A stretch of DNA of 64,000 nt from Gnetum montanum (lineage: Eukaryota; Streptophyta; Gnetopsida; Gnetales; Gnetaceae): NCBI GenBank assembly GCA_015680685.1, contig MNCI01008066.1, positions 427,731 through 491,730 on the forward strand. Reading direction: 5' to 3'. Shown here piece after piece: positions 31,540 to 41,394 of this stretch. The first letter of the stretch is position 1; every line of letters starts with the position of its first letter. Both the position numbers and the translations under genes were made by a program. The notes below the pieces were generated by a model. It was not told where the DNA came from. It saw nothing but the letters and a program-made list of their open reading frames with translations, and made no database searches.

Positions 31540-34126
31540 ATGGTCCTGAAACGTGGACAACTGGAAGGTCCTACCTGGGGTGGAAGCAAACAATCTTGGA
31601 AAGGTGGAAGACAAGGTCCTGCTAGATAACATATAGAATAGGAGGAGCAATCATTCAGCATTCATCAAGAAGAACCTCCTATTGGATGGTCTGGGCAAGT
31701 AGAAGGAGGAGCTGTTGCAGTGCCTAAATAGGGACAATAGCTCACATTTCCCCAAGATTGCATTCAATCCATCCACGAAAAGTCCACATTCATTGCAGTG
31801 ATTGTGGAATTAATCTTTGAATCATTTGCAAATTTCACTCCTGAGGCCGTTAGGGATCACCTCAAAGGATCTCCCTTATGGCCTATCCTCTTTGAAAGTG
31901 GTGCTTGGTACCTAGGAGAGACATATCAATTTTGGAATAATAGGGAGCAAGGCACCATAGTCAATATCTGTGGTGTGATAGTTGAATTCTCCATGTAGGC
32001 CATTTTAGAAGTGTTAAACCTTCCAAATACATGGCCTAGAGTTGTTCAGTTATCCACTCTTTCAGACCTTGATGTGCAAAAGGTTGGTTGGAGAAGGATT
32101 ATGGTAGAGATAAAACACTTGGTGAGTTGACAAAGGAAGAGAGGGTTTACTTCAAAATTGAAAAATATCACCTCTTCCCCACAAAGGACCTAAAAAGAAT
32201 ATCAACGTATGTGGTTAGAGGATGTGCAGTGTTGATGGGAAAGGTTAACGGTAACCTGCCCCATCTATATTTAGCAAAGATCCTGAGGCAGTTCGAAGAA
32301 CGAAAGACAGGGAAGATGGTACTACCTTTCCCTTGTCTTATCAGAAAGCTTTGCCGACGTGCTGATATTCGAGGGTACACTAATGAAGTCCTCCAAAAAG
32401 CCCAGACTACTTCATATGCTGAATTGCTAAAGGTGCCAGCTCCAAGAAAAAGCACTGGCAAAGAGCTGGGACTAGAACAAGAAGAAGAACAGATGGCTGG
32501 ACCAATTGCAACTCAACGTTTAGGACCCAATCAACCTCCAGGCATGGGTCCCAGCCAACAACAGGAAGCAGGGCCTAGCACAGGCTAGGATCAATAGCTG
32601 CCACAAGACTATAGACCGTTGATGATCCATCTTAGGGCCATTACTGAGACGGTCAGTTGGGGAAGTCATGATGATGCAAACCTCTTCTGCATCATCGATG
32701 ATGTCATTCAGCCTACGATTTCATTGGATCACACAAGGGGGGAAGCATCCATTCACATAGGAGGATGGGAAAGTAGATGCTCACAATAGATCTCAGGAAA
32801 CACGACATCTTTCCAAGTGCAGTTAGAGACTGGTGAAGGGGCCACCGTGGTGGGCATGCAACACCAGGATGTGGCGAGAGCTACAGAAGTGGTCGCAAAC
32901 CACATCAAAGAATCCTTCAACATACCTATTGTGCCACTGGTAGATGTCACAGGAGTACAGGATGCTCAAACTTTGGCCAGAACCTCAATGACTCCTACGG
33001 AACATGAGGATGCACTTGATTGATTGCTCCAAATAGGGCAAGCAATGATGTCCCTATTTGACATCCCTTAGGATGTTATGACNGCTCTTGTAATTTCTTC
33101 ACTTCTTCTTCCGCATGCTTGGCCCTCACTTCTATTAAGACAAGCTTCCCCTTTGTGGAAATGAGGTCTAATTGAATTGTCATAACATCCTAAGGGATGT
33201 CAAATAGGGACATCATTGCTTGCCCTATTTGGAGCAATCAATCAAGTGCATCCTCATGTTCCGTAGGAGTCATTGAGGTTCTGGCCAAAGTTTGAGCATC
33301 CTGTACTCCTGTGACATCTACCAGTGGCACAATAGGTATGTTGAAGGATTCTTTGATGTGGTTTGCGACCACTTCTGTAGCTCTCGCCACATCCTGGTGT
33401 TGCATGCCCACCACGGTGGCCCCTTCACCAGTCTCTAACTGCACTTGGAAAGATGTCGTGTTTCCTGAGATCTATTGTGAGCATCTACTTTCCCATCCTC
33501 CTATGTGAATGGATGCNTAGTGACTGGTGGGCCATATTGGACACATATGCCTTCGCCCACCAAGCAGAAGTTAAAAGCTGAGACCTGTAGATTCAGGATT
33601 TGACAGAATACATAGAGTTGGAAAACCTGAGATATGCCAACCTTACCATGTTAACAGCAAGGTGCTCGAGGTTAGAGCTCGAGCAGCAGGTAGCAACCAC
33701 CCACATCAAATATGAAGTAAAATTTGTAGAGCGTAAGAAGCTATTGGAAAAGCTGGAAGTTGAAAATTCTGAACTTGAGGTGGTAAAAGCTAGCTACCAA
33801 GGATAGAAAGATGTCACAATAGACTTGGCTCAATGGCTAGTATATTTTCAGGAGTATAAGAATAAAGGCAAAGCCTATGAGGAGGAATGACTGGTGTTTG
33901 CGGCTTGGTATGTCAAGGTCAACCAAATGTTTCCGCAACTACCCTGTCCATGGGAAGTGCCAACTCTGTCAAACATTGGAACATTAGCATGGATGACACA
34001 AGACCCTCAAACTGAAGAGGAGAAGCTCTAGGCCATACTTCAATGCCATCAAGCCTTAAAACCTAGAGCACAAGACAAAGGGAAGGCACCAATGGAGGAG
34101 CCACTGCCACATGGAACTACATGAGT
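31540..34126 (+). pseudogene. Element C ORF2: plant-transposon-protein-like domain plus coiled coil
   Basis: The likely start is the ATG at 31540, right after TTGCAG. The N-terminal domain is at 31,790-32,430: FESFANFTPEAVRDHLKGSP, YLGETYQFW, GVIVEFSM, ILEVLNLPNTWP, YFKIEKYHLFPT, VLMGKVNGNLPHLYLAKIL and LPFPCLIRKLCRRADI. The pattern 'VxFS..I..LLxLP ... LLP ... GxxxNxxxxI ... LPFPxLIxxLCxxAxV' is that of the Pfam 'putative plant transposon protein' family. A Gln/Pro/Gly-rich linker (32,480-32,590) follows, then LETGEGATVVGMQHQDVARA and a coiled coil (33,600-33,800, LELEQQVATTHIKYE). The end is near 34,126. Stops, frameshifts and a reversed contig break it. No membrane segment is visible. Function unknown. 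Confidence 0.75.
32745..33516. repeat. 338 bp inverted duplication around a single-N join (probable misassembly)
   Basis: Bases 32745-33082 are repeated in reverse complement at 33179-33516, identical as far as I can read. Single N bases flank the second arm at 33083 and 33517. The 95 bases between (33084-33178), read in reverse, continue ORF2 in frame (ISTKGKLVLIEVRAKH, matching ISIKGKLVMTEVRIEH in element E). This is best explained by a contig scaffolded backwards and not merged with its overlap. Confidence 0.88.
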
Positions 34127-34253
34127 TCCATCCATGTTTATAGGTGTAGAAAATTGGTGTTGTGTCTTTATTTTGTTTTAATTTTGCACTATGGCATAGT
34201 CCCATTTTCACCCTCCAATAATCCCATACCTATCCACTGTGTAATAACTGTAA

Positions 34254-34287
34254 CTTGAGGACGAGTTTTCATTCAGTTGAGGGGGTA
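34254..34287 (+). other. Element C polypurine tract and pre-PPT block
   Basis: AACTTGAGGACGAGTTTTCA, then TTCAGTTGAGGGGGTA ending at the LTR start. The GAGGGGG run is the likely plus-strand primer. Confidence 0.85.
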
Positions 34288-35112
34288 TGATGAGTCACGT
34301 TTTGGGTAACCACGATATCGTGTACGCGATATCGCAACTAGGTCATGATATTGCATACGCGATATTGTAGCCTGCTGCTAGTTCTATAGATAAGAGGTGG
34401 CTCTCCCTTGTTTGGATCTAGTTTTAGTCTCTTAGCGAAGATCTGGCAGTTTTTCCCTTCCAAAGATAGAATAATTTCGTAGTGTTTGCCCACAGGGTGG
34501 TGATTGTAATTGTACAACATCCTTCTTCGAGTGTGACGTACTTGGACATGTACATGACCAGAAATAAAGATCGAGATTACTTCATCATTATAGCATTCAC
34601 TTAATTTAATTAATTATTTATTTAATTCTTATTTACTGCTTTCTTAGTTAATCTCTCTTACCCTTATCTCATGTTAAACATAGAATGAGTACGACTTAAT
34701 CACGAGCATTTAAGTGTGATTAGTTGGTAGCCCAGTAGTGTACCTAGGCCATGCGCTTGGTAATCCTAGTGGTAGTCATGCATGAAGTCCAAGATGTGTA
34801 TGGATGATTAAGGAATGGATGCTCATCGCACTTAGGCTAGTTAGATTCTCTTACCCTCTCTCTCCTAGATTAGTTAATATTACTTTCCATTGCCTTCTAG
34901 AGTAGCATTAGATTAGAAAACATCATACACCTCACTCTGGACTAAACCATACGTGACAAAGCTAATACTAGTCCAGATGGGAAGACAGCGAACTACAACC
35001 TAAGGCTAACTATCTAGATGCCACAACTAGTCCATCTACGGAGTTCGACTGGATCGTGCGTGTAATGCTTGTATTCATATGGTTGAGTGTAGGGGTACCT
35101 CACCACTCATCA
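34288..35112 (+). repeat. Element C 3' LTR
   Basis: An 825 bp LTR starting TGATGAGTCACGTTTTGGGT. The U3 holds ATATCGTGTACGCGATAT (about 34,315) and TTGCATACGCGATATTG (about 34,350); the TATA box is changed to TATAGATAAG (34385-34394). It ends CTCACCACTCATCA and is followed by the AGTGT duplication. Confidence 0.94.
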
Positions 35113-36140
35113 AGTGTAATGGCAATTGTAAAGGTATTTAATTCTACTTGAAGTGGTAGCATAGGTAATTTTCCATAAACTAATTCATATGGTGAATATC
35201 CTATAGGAAGTTTTCAAGTTGATCAATATGCCTATATAGCATTATTAAGTTTAGTACTCCAATCCTTCCTATATTGACTAATAGTTCTAGTTATATCCTT
35301 GTAATTTCTTTGTTAGTTTATCTTGACCATTTTCTTGGGGATGATAAGGTGTAGTTAATTTATGGTTGACCCCAAGTTGTTGCATTAGCTTCTTGAATGT
35401 AGCTGTAGTGAAATTAGTCCCATTATCTAATATTAACATGCATAGTACTCTCAATTTATTCACTACATGTTTTTGAAAGAACATTGCAACTATAGTAATT
35501 GTGAAATCTTTGACTATAGGTGCTTCTGCCTACTTAGTACAATAATCAATAGTTACTATAATGTAAGACTTTTTATTTGACATTGGTGTGATGGACCCTA
35601 TAAAGTCAATTCCCTAAATATTAAAGGCTTCCAATTATTGTATCCATTTTTGCAACTTTTTATTTTTAATAAGAATTCCTCCATCTCTCTACCATCTTTC
35701 ACAAGGTTGTGTAAATATTTGTACATCCCTAAATATGATAGGCTAAAAGTAACCTACCATCATCAATTTTAGTATTGTCCATCATCCTACATAGTTACTA
35801 CGTCATGGTCCTTCATGCGTATCTTGTAGAACTCTTTGTTGATTTTCCTCTAGAACATGCCATCATATTAACTCATCAACACATATCTTGTAAATATTTC
35901 CATTAATTTTCATATATTGTTTTACTCTATAAAGAAACTATTCTTTGTGATTCTTATCCCATTCAACATGAAGTTATTTTGTGGTGAGATATATCATGTA
36001 ATTATTAATTTATGACTTTACTGCTGAATCTACAATCATTGTTGTCTTTGTAAATAAATTTTCATTGGGAAATTAGCTTGATAATGGTTCTTCATTGTCT
36101 AAATGTTCCCATCTCAATCTTAACAAGTAATTAGCTACAA
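35113..36140 (-). pseudogene. Element B integrase, core part
   Basis: The minus strand reads FIGSITPMSNKKSYIIVTID, then VNKLRVLCMLILDNGTNFTT (35,484 downward), LGVNHKLTTPYHPQENGQ, and finally LPIGYSPYELVYGKLPMLPL with ELNTFTIAIT up to the element C junction. The second catalytic Asp (LDNG) and the Glu of HPQENGQ are present; the first Asp, expected just before FIG, was not verified. The LVYGK block is typical of plant Gypsy integrases. The protein inserts element cDNA. The C-terminal part resumes at 26645 beyond element C. Confidence 0.85.
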
Positions 36141-36149
36141 CATTTTTAG

Positions 36150-36550
36150 TTTCTTTTCTATCAATCATCGTGATGTTGAATTCTTGTTAGATGATGAGTC
36201 ATCTTATCACTTTTGGACTTATCGCTAGTTTTATTCATTGGAAACCTAATGGCATTATGGTTAGTATGAACATAGATAGGATACCCAAACACATAATGTG
36301 TGAACTTTTCAAGTGCATATACCACAACCATAAGCTTCTTTTCTATGGTGGTATAATTAAGTTGTGCTTCAGTGATGCTTTGACTAGCACAATGTATGTA
36401 GTATGGTTATTTCTAATAATCACGTTGAGTCAACATTGTTGCAAATGCATAGCTTGAAGCATATATCATAATGTGGAAAGGTAGACCAATCCAGAGCTCA
36501 AAGGATTAGTGTCTCAATTAATTTTTATATAAGGCTCTCAAATGCTTTCT
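36150..36550 (-). pseudogene. Element B RNase H domain
   Basis: The minus strand reads IYASSYAFATMLTQRD, then TEAQLNYTTIEKKLMVVVYA, LEKFTHYVFGYPIYVHTNHN. These correspond to the Gypsy RNase H pattern (DAS..A.GAVL.Q ... A..NY..TE.E.LAVV.A..KFR.YL.G..V.V.TDH). The first Asp is replaced by Tyr and the final TDH by TNH, so two catalytic residues appear lost. It directly follows RT, as in all Gypsy elements. Confidence 0.8.
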
Positions 36551-36554
36551 CACA

Positions 36555-37290
36555 TTATTTTGACCAATGAAATATTGCATCTTTCTTTGCCAGTTCAACA
36601 AGTAGTTTTGAAATCTTTAAGAAATTTTCAATGAATCTCATATAGTATTCTATATGACCAAGGAATGATCTAATGTATTTAATCATTTTTTGCCTTTGAG
36701 TGACGTTTTGGATGACTATGAACTCATCTAGATCAACCTCAATTTCTTTATAAGATAACTTATGTCCTAGAACTATGTTGTATTGGATCATTAAGTGGCT
36801 CTTTTGCCATTTGAGTTTCAAATTAATTTCAACACATCTTTTTAAAAATTGGTCTAAGTGGTCCTAAGCTTATTTAAAGTCAAGTTCATATGTAAAAAAA
36901 TCATTCATTAATACTTCAACTCTATTACTAATATGTTTTTGGAAGATACTAAGGACAAGCCTTTGAAAAGTGGCAAGAGCATTACATAGGCCAAATAACA
37001 TTTGCTTGTATGCAAATGTTCCTCATAGACTAGTGAACATTATTTTTTCTTTATCCTTTGATGTGATATGAATTTGATTATATCCATTGTATTTATCTAA
37101 GAAGTTATAATACTGATGTCCAGCAATGATATCTAGGACTTGGTCAACCAATGGCAAAGGAAAATAGTCCTTGAATGTTTTCATGTTCAACAATTGGAAA
37201 TCTATATAGATCTTCCACTTACCACCCTTTTTAGAATTGTGACTAATGGACTAACCCATTCACAATTGGAAATTGGGTAGATAAATCTTG
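36555..37290 (-). pseudogene. Element B reverse transcriptase
   Basis: The minus strand reads KGGKWKIYIDFQLLNMKT, PLVDQVLDIIAGHQYYNFLD, YNGYNQIHI, GTFAYKQMLFGLCNALATFQ and VEVLMNDFFTYE. The last corresponds to the Athila-type catalytic EVFMDDFSVYG, with the first Asp changed to Asn. Then LGHKLSYKEIEVDLDEFIVI, IRSFLGHIEYYMRFIENFLK and ISKLLVELAKKDAIFHW give the usual RT C-terminus and connection. The GHKVS-like block and the VFMDDF-type active site argue for the Athila lineage. The copy is inactive. Confidence 0.87.
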
Positions 37291-37849
37291 CTTTTAACAG
37301 CTTTTCCAACTCTTGTTTGATAACTTCTTTGAGTTTTGAATTCAATCTTCGTAAAGGTTTGTGATGCATTTTAGTAGCTAGATTAGTGTAGATTTAATGT
37401 TGAAAAATGTATGGATTAATACCAATGATCTTATCATAAGACCATGCAAATGTAGTTTGCTATTTGTTCACCACTTCCAATAATTTTTTATTTTTTATTT
37501 TATCAAGATTGGTGTTTATGATTGCTAGTTTTTTGTTGTTAAGAAAAGAATCTTCTATTACATCCAGTAGGGCTTTTAGTTCTAATGGTTCAAGTTCATA
37601 TATTTCTAGTATATGTAATGTTTCCCATTCAATATCCTCCTCCTATTGTGTCTTAGTATAAGAAGGTTGTCTTTGTATCTCTTCTAATCTATCAATTTTC
37701 TCAATATAGGAACTTGTAATGTTATCCACTAGTTAAATGCACATGTTTGATTTGATTCCTTTTCCTTGATTATCTATTAGGTGTCTTCTTGTCTAATGGT
37801 TTCTACATATAGACATTGTTGTACAAACATGTCTTCAACACACTTGTTC

Positions 37850-38290
37850 TATCGATCCTCTACTTATAATTGCACCTATTATCATTATATGTGATACATG
37901 GAACTTTGTGTCTCTAAACTATTATGGATTCATCTTCCTTGAAAATTTTCAATGACAAATATTGAATTCCTAACTAAGCATCCATAGTGCTTAGCCATGC
38001 TCTTCCCATGATAATAAGAAATTATCCTTTATTCTTTCCCACATGTATGACCAAAAAATTAGTAGGATAGGACCAATCACTTGTTGTAGTGATTATCTTT
38101 TAGTTATTCAAGTGGGACAACAATCAATTGATCTACTAGCTTTAATCATATATTACATTTCTTCAACACAGGAAGATTTTAGACCTTATACATGTCTAGG
38201 GAGATAAGGTTAACTTCTAACCCAAAATCAGTAGAGCCTTACATGGTTTGTGTCATGCTATTTGGAGGTAGAATAAAGCACTTCTTCGAT
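37850..38290 (-). pseudogene. Element B aspartic protease
   Basis: The minus strand reads ALLIDFGLEVNLIS-type sequence, with the active-site D-T/S-G changed to D-F-G, then DWSYPTNFLVIHVGKNKG, a frameshift, and IIMGRAWLSTMDA with LGIQYLSLKIFKED. It aligns part for part with the protease of element A (8500-8064) and lies between gag and RT. Confidence 0.75.
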
Positions 38291-38329
38291 CTGTTCTCTT
38301 CTTAGGAAGTACTTCTACTTTATTCTAAT

Positions 38330-40395
38330 GTGTAATTATTTGCATGAGCATGATGGTAGTTAGATTCTTCTTCATTGATGTTAGAAGTGTAGTGTTTGCT
38401 TGAGGACCTTGTGTAGACAGGAAAAAGTTAGATGAAGTCCCCATCCTTTGAATATTTTCTAGACTTTCCCTAAATAAGGAGCATTTCTTGAATCTTAGTT
38501 TACTTTTTATGATGTCCTCTTATGTGGTGACTATCCTAGTAACACTCTTTTGCTATGGTTGTGTTGGTAGTTCTCCTTACATGACTAGTGGTGCTATTGG
38601 TGGTAATAGATTGGGAGCTTGATATGAGGGACTAGGTGTTGGTTGGAATATGTAAGAATTAGGATTCATGCATAATGTGTGGGTCTATAGTATTTTAGTG
38701 GATAGTAAGAAGAGGAAGTATGAATGGAAGTATTTCTAGAAGAAATAGAACATTGTACATAGTATCGATAGGGATTGAGTTGCCTATATGGATAATGATG
38801 CCTTGGTGGTAGCATTCCTCATGATTATGGTTATTGCCAATGCTACTAGTATTACTCTTATGATTAAGGATAAGCCCTGCTTGGATAGTATGGTTACTAA
38901 TAGGATTGTTTGAAATTACGTTGCAAATAAGATAATCACCTAGGCATTTATTTCTTAACAAACCTTGTCTTGAGTACATATACCCTAGACTCTTGTAAGT
39001 GGACCATAATATGGCAACATCCCTTAGCATGTTTGTATTGACACACCTTACATCCTTCATCATTTTTTAAACTTGAGTCCATTACTTCCTTGTTTCCTTT
39101 TTTCAAGGGATTCATGTGTTGCTTGCTTCCATCCTTGGATTTTTTTTCTCAAATTCAATACTTTGGAATAAGTTTGATACTTAACATTAAAGATTTATAG
39201 CATGGTATTCCATCTTCAAATTGATTCTAGCTCTAAGGATTTTTTTCAAGCTCTTTGCTTCCTTTATGAGTGTTCTAGGAATCAACTTTAATTTTTTCCA
39301 ATCATTCTCTAGATTTTGTAGGGCACATGCATCATTGAAGGCTCAAAGATGATGTTGTGAATGTGCATTATATCTATCTTTGAATTTTGAATATTATTCA
39401 TGTCAAGTTTCTTGATGTGAGTATCCCTTAAATGGCTAGTTGAAATGTACACAACTTTTGTAATGTTGATCATGTTACGAGTCACCAATAGGAGTTCTTC
39501 ATAGTCTTCGAGTTTATAAGATCTATTGTAATGGTGATCCCTTTGATGCTCAAGATGATTTCTCCTTTCATAATTGATAATTTCTCCCCTTTCATCATTG
39601 TTATCTTCCTCTTCATCAAAATTCCTTCTTCTATGTGCATGTCTCTCATGATCTCTTCTTATTTCCTAATCATGATCCCTTAGTCATTGTTCTCTTATTA
39701 GAATCAGCTGATGAAGGTGAGAAAGAATATGGAAAAGTTGGAAAATGGTGTTGAGTGGTTCTCCTTTTGTGACTTAATGATTCATCTCTTTTGGATCCAT
39801 CAAAGGTCTTAGGCCTTAAATTCCTTCTAAGTTTGGAGTTCTTCTTATTTTCTCTAGGGGTTTTTGCAAGAGTTGAATGTAGTTTTATTTTAATAGGAAC
39901 TTCAATAGGAATGATTGATGTTTGGGAATGAGATCCATGAGTCTAATAGAGTTTATCATCTTGGAATAGAACATCTTCTTTTTCATCTAGGACAATTGTC
40001 TATGGTGCTTTCTCCCTTTTGTCTTGTTCATATCTTGCCTTCATGATGGAATTCCTTCTTTCATAAGTCTTTGTTGGCTAATATGACATAGTCATGTTTT
40101 TGGTGATATGATATCATTTTTACACATGGTCAAGATTTGATCTCATGAGGGCTGCCTGAAGCATTGATGGTGCTAAATGATAAGGTGACAAGATAATATT
40201 GCATTGTAAGTCTCTTCATCTGAGTTATTCATCTTCGTGAAAAATGAATGTAAAATCAAGATTATAAGGATCCATATGAGCATATGAAATTTTAGTTTGC
40301 ATCAATGCACTTCAATATTCCTCATTATAATCTTTGTCATGACTTTCATTAGGGTCAATAATAAATGGATATTTTTCTTTAGTTGTATAGGCCAT
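38330..40395 (-). pseudogene. gag polyprotein, element B
   Basis: The likely start is the ATG at 40395, encoding MAYTTKEKYPFIIDPNESHD. Decay is heavy; the gag core cannot be read continuously. Near 39,060-38,940 the Cys/His knuckle survives as GCKVCQYKHAKGCC, followed by HLQESRVYVLKTRFVKK, which matches element A (HLQESRVYALNPRLNKR). An Asn/His-rich tail with NHNHEECYHQGIIIH lies at about 38,860-38,760, before the protease. Several N-terminal stretches are Ser/Arg/His-rich, as in element A. Confidence 0.7.
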
Positions 40396-40519
40396 GTTAA
40401 TTTGTTTTGATGCTTAAGTATGTATGGTTTGAGAAATTATTCTAAGTATGAAATTTGTATGTTGTGGTGCTTGATACAATGAACTTTGTAAAATCAAATA
40501 ACTAGCAAACATTAACACA

Positions 40520-40538
40520 TCACTAGTAACAACGTAAA
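40520..40538 (-). other. decayed primer-binding site, element B
   Basis: In sense the LTR end is followed by TTTACGTTGTTACTAGTGAT, which can be aligned to TTGGCATCGTTGCCGAGGA of element E with several changes. Weak by itself; position supports it. Confidence 0.45.
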
Positions 40539-41389
40539 TGATGAGTGGTTGGGAATTCCAACACTCAACCATACAAGTCACAAGTGTTCATGCATGATGA
40601 GATCATAATCCATAGATGGATAATGTAAGTATACTAGTGAGTTTCTATTAAGTTTGTGATCATTGTCTTGCCACTTAGAGTTAGCGTGATGAAAATTGTA
40701 TGATTTAACTCTTAGTGAGGTATATGATAAAGTGATTTTAAGTGGCTATTAATAATGCCAAGTATAAACATAATGAAAATGAATGTAAATTATATTTCTA
40801 AGTACAATGGAATTATAAATCTATTCTATCCTATGGTGATAAGCATCTGTTCTTAGTTTTTTTGTACACATACTAGGCTAATGTAATTGTTATCGGGATT
40901 ACCAAATAACTTCACTACTAAGTGAATCAACCAAAGTTACTATTAGGTTATCAAAAAATTACACTTTACACTCAAAACCATTCATACTTATTCTACCTTA
41001 CTAATAGACATAGGAAATGTAAATGATTTAGTAAATGTAAATGATTGAATCAAAGTAAACATTATGGAAAAGTAAAACTACGTTAAGTGATATGCTGTGA
41101 TGATGAAGAACTATTTCGATCTTTATTTCCATTCATGAATTATGTCCAAGAATAATCCACTCAAATAAAGATTCCATATGATTGTAGTTTACCATAGTGT
41201 GGACATTTACTCTAACTCTAACTTTACAAAAATAAACTACAATAATTTTGCTAAGGGTTAGTAGAAAGTTATTCTTTGATGCGATAGTGGATTAGTATTT
41301 ATAGGCATGATTGTAATCCACTACATCATATCTACAATGATGTATACAAAGCTATGATATTGTAGACTTGCTTAATAATTGTTTTATCA
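40539..41389 (-). repeat. Element B 5' LTR
   Basis: An 851 bp LTR, intact. In sense it starts TGATAAAACAATTATT at 41389 and ends CAACCACTCATCA at 40539. A TATAAATACT box lies at 41304-41297. The U3 palindromes are largely decayed (about 41,330-41,370: ATATTGTAG, TGATATT). A 15 bp tandem doubling (AAATGATT, about 41,015-41,045) is absent from the 3' copy. Confidence 0.94.
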
Positions 41390-41394
41390 GTAAT

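Larger units (their letters stand above)
26646..35112 (+). mobile_element. Element C: non-autonomous Athila-like element (gag + ORF2, no pol)
   Basis: It is flanked by AGTGT (26641-26645 and 35113-35117). The 5' LTR is 26646-27456 and the 3' LTR 34288-35112, running from TGATGAGTCACG to CACTCATCA. Plus-strand order: LTR, primer site, gag, about 1.4 kb non-coding, internal promoter-like module, ORF2, polypurine tract, LTR. No protease, RT, RNase H or integrase is present. The length as given, 8.5 kb, is distorted by a misplaced contig at 33084-33516. Confidence 0.93.
4415..41389 (-). mobile_element. Element B: Athila-like Ty3/Gypsy retrotransposon, three later insertions inside
   Basis: The two LTRs face the minus strand. 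The 5' LTR is 40539-41389. The 3' LTR is 4415-4960 plus 11753-12062. The flanking pentamers are both GTAAT (4410-4414 and 41390-41394), which shows that these widely separated pieces are one insertion. Removing element A, the LINE and element C leaves about 12.1 kb, a usual size for Athila-type elements. The order on the minus strand is LTR, decayed primer site, gag (from 40395), protease (about 38.3-37.9 kb), RT, RNase H, integrase (to about 26.2 kb), a non-coding block, a promoter-like module (about 24.5 kb), ORF2, polypurine tract, LTR. The Athila assignment rests on RT motifs, the primer type seen in its relatives, and the extra ORF after integrase. Confidence 0.9.

Noticed and set aside
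32745-33516. Long perfect inverted repeat, at first sight a MITE or regulatory hairpin source
   Set aside because: Both sides of the second arm are single-N joins, and its unique part continues ORF2 only in reverse; an assembly error explains it.
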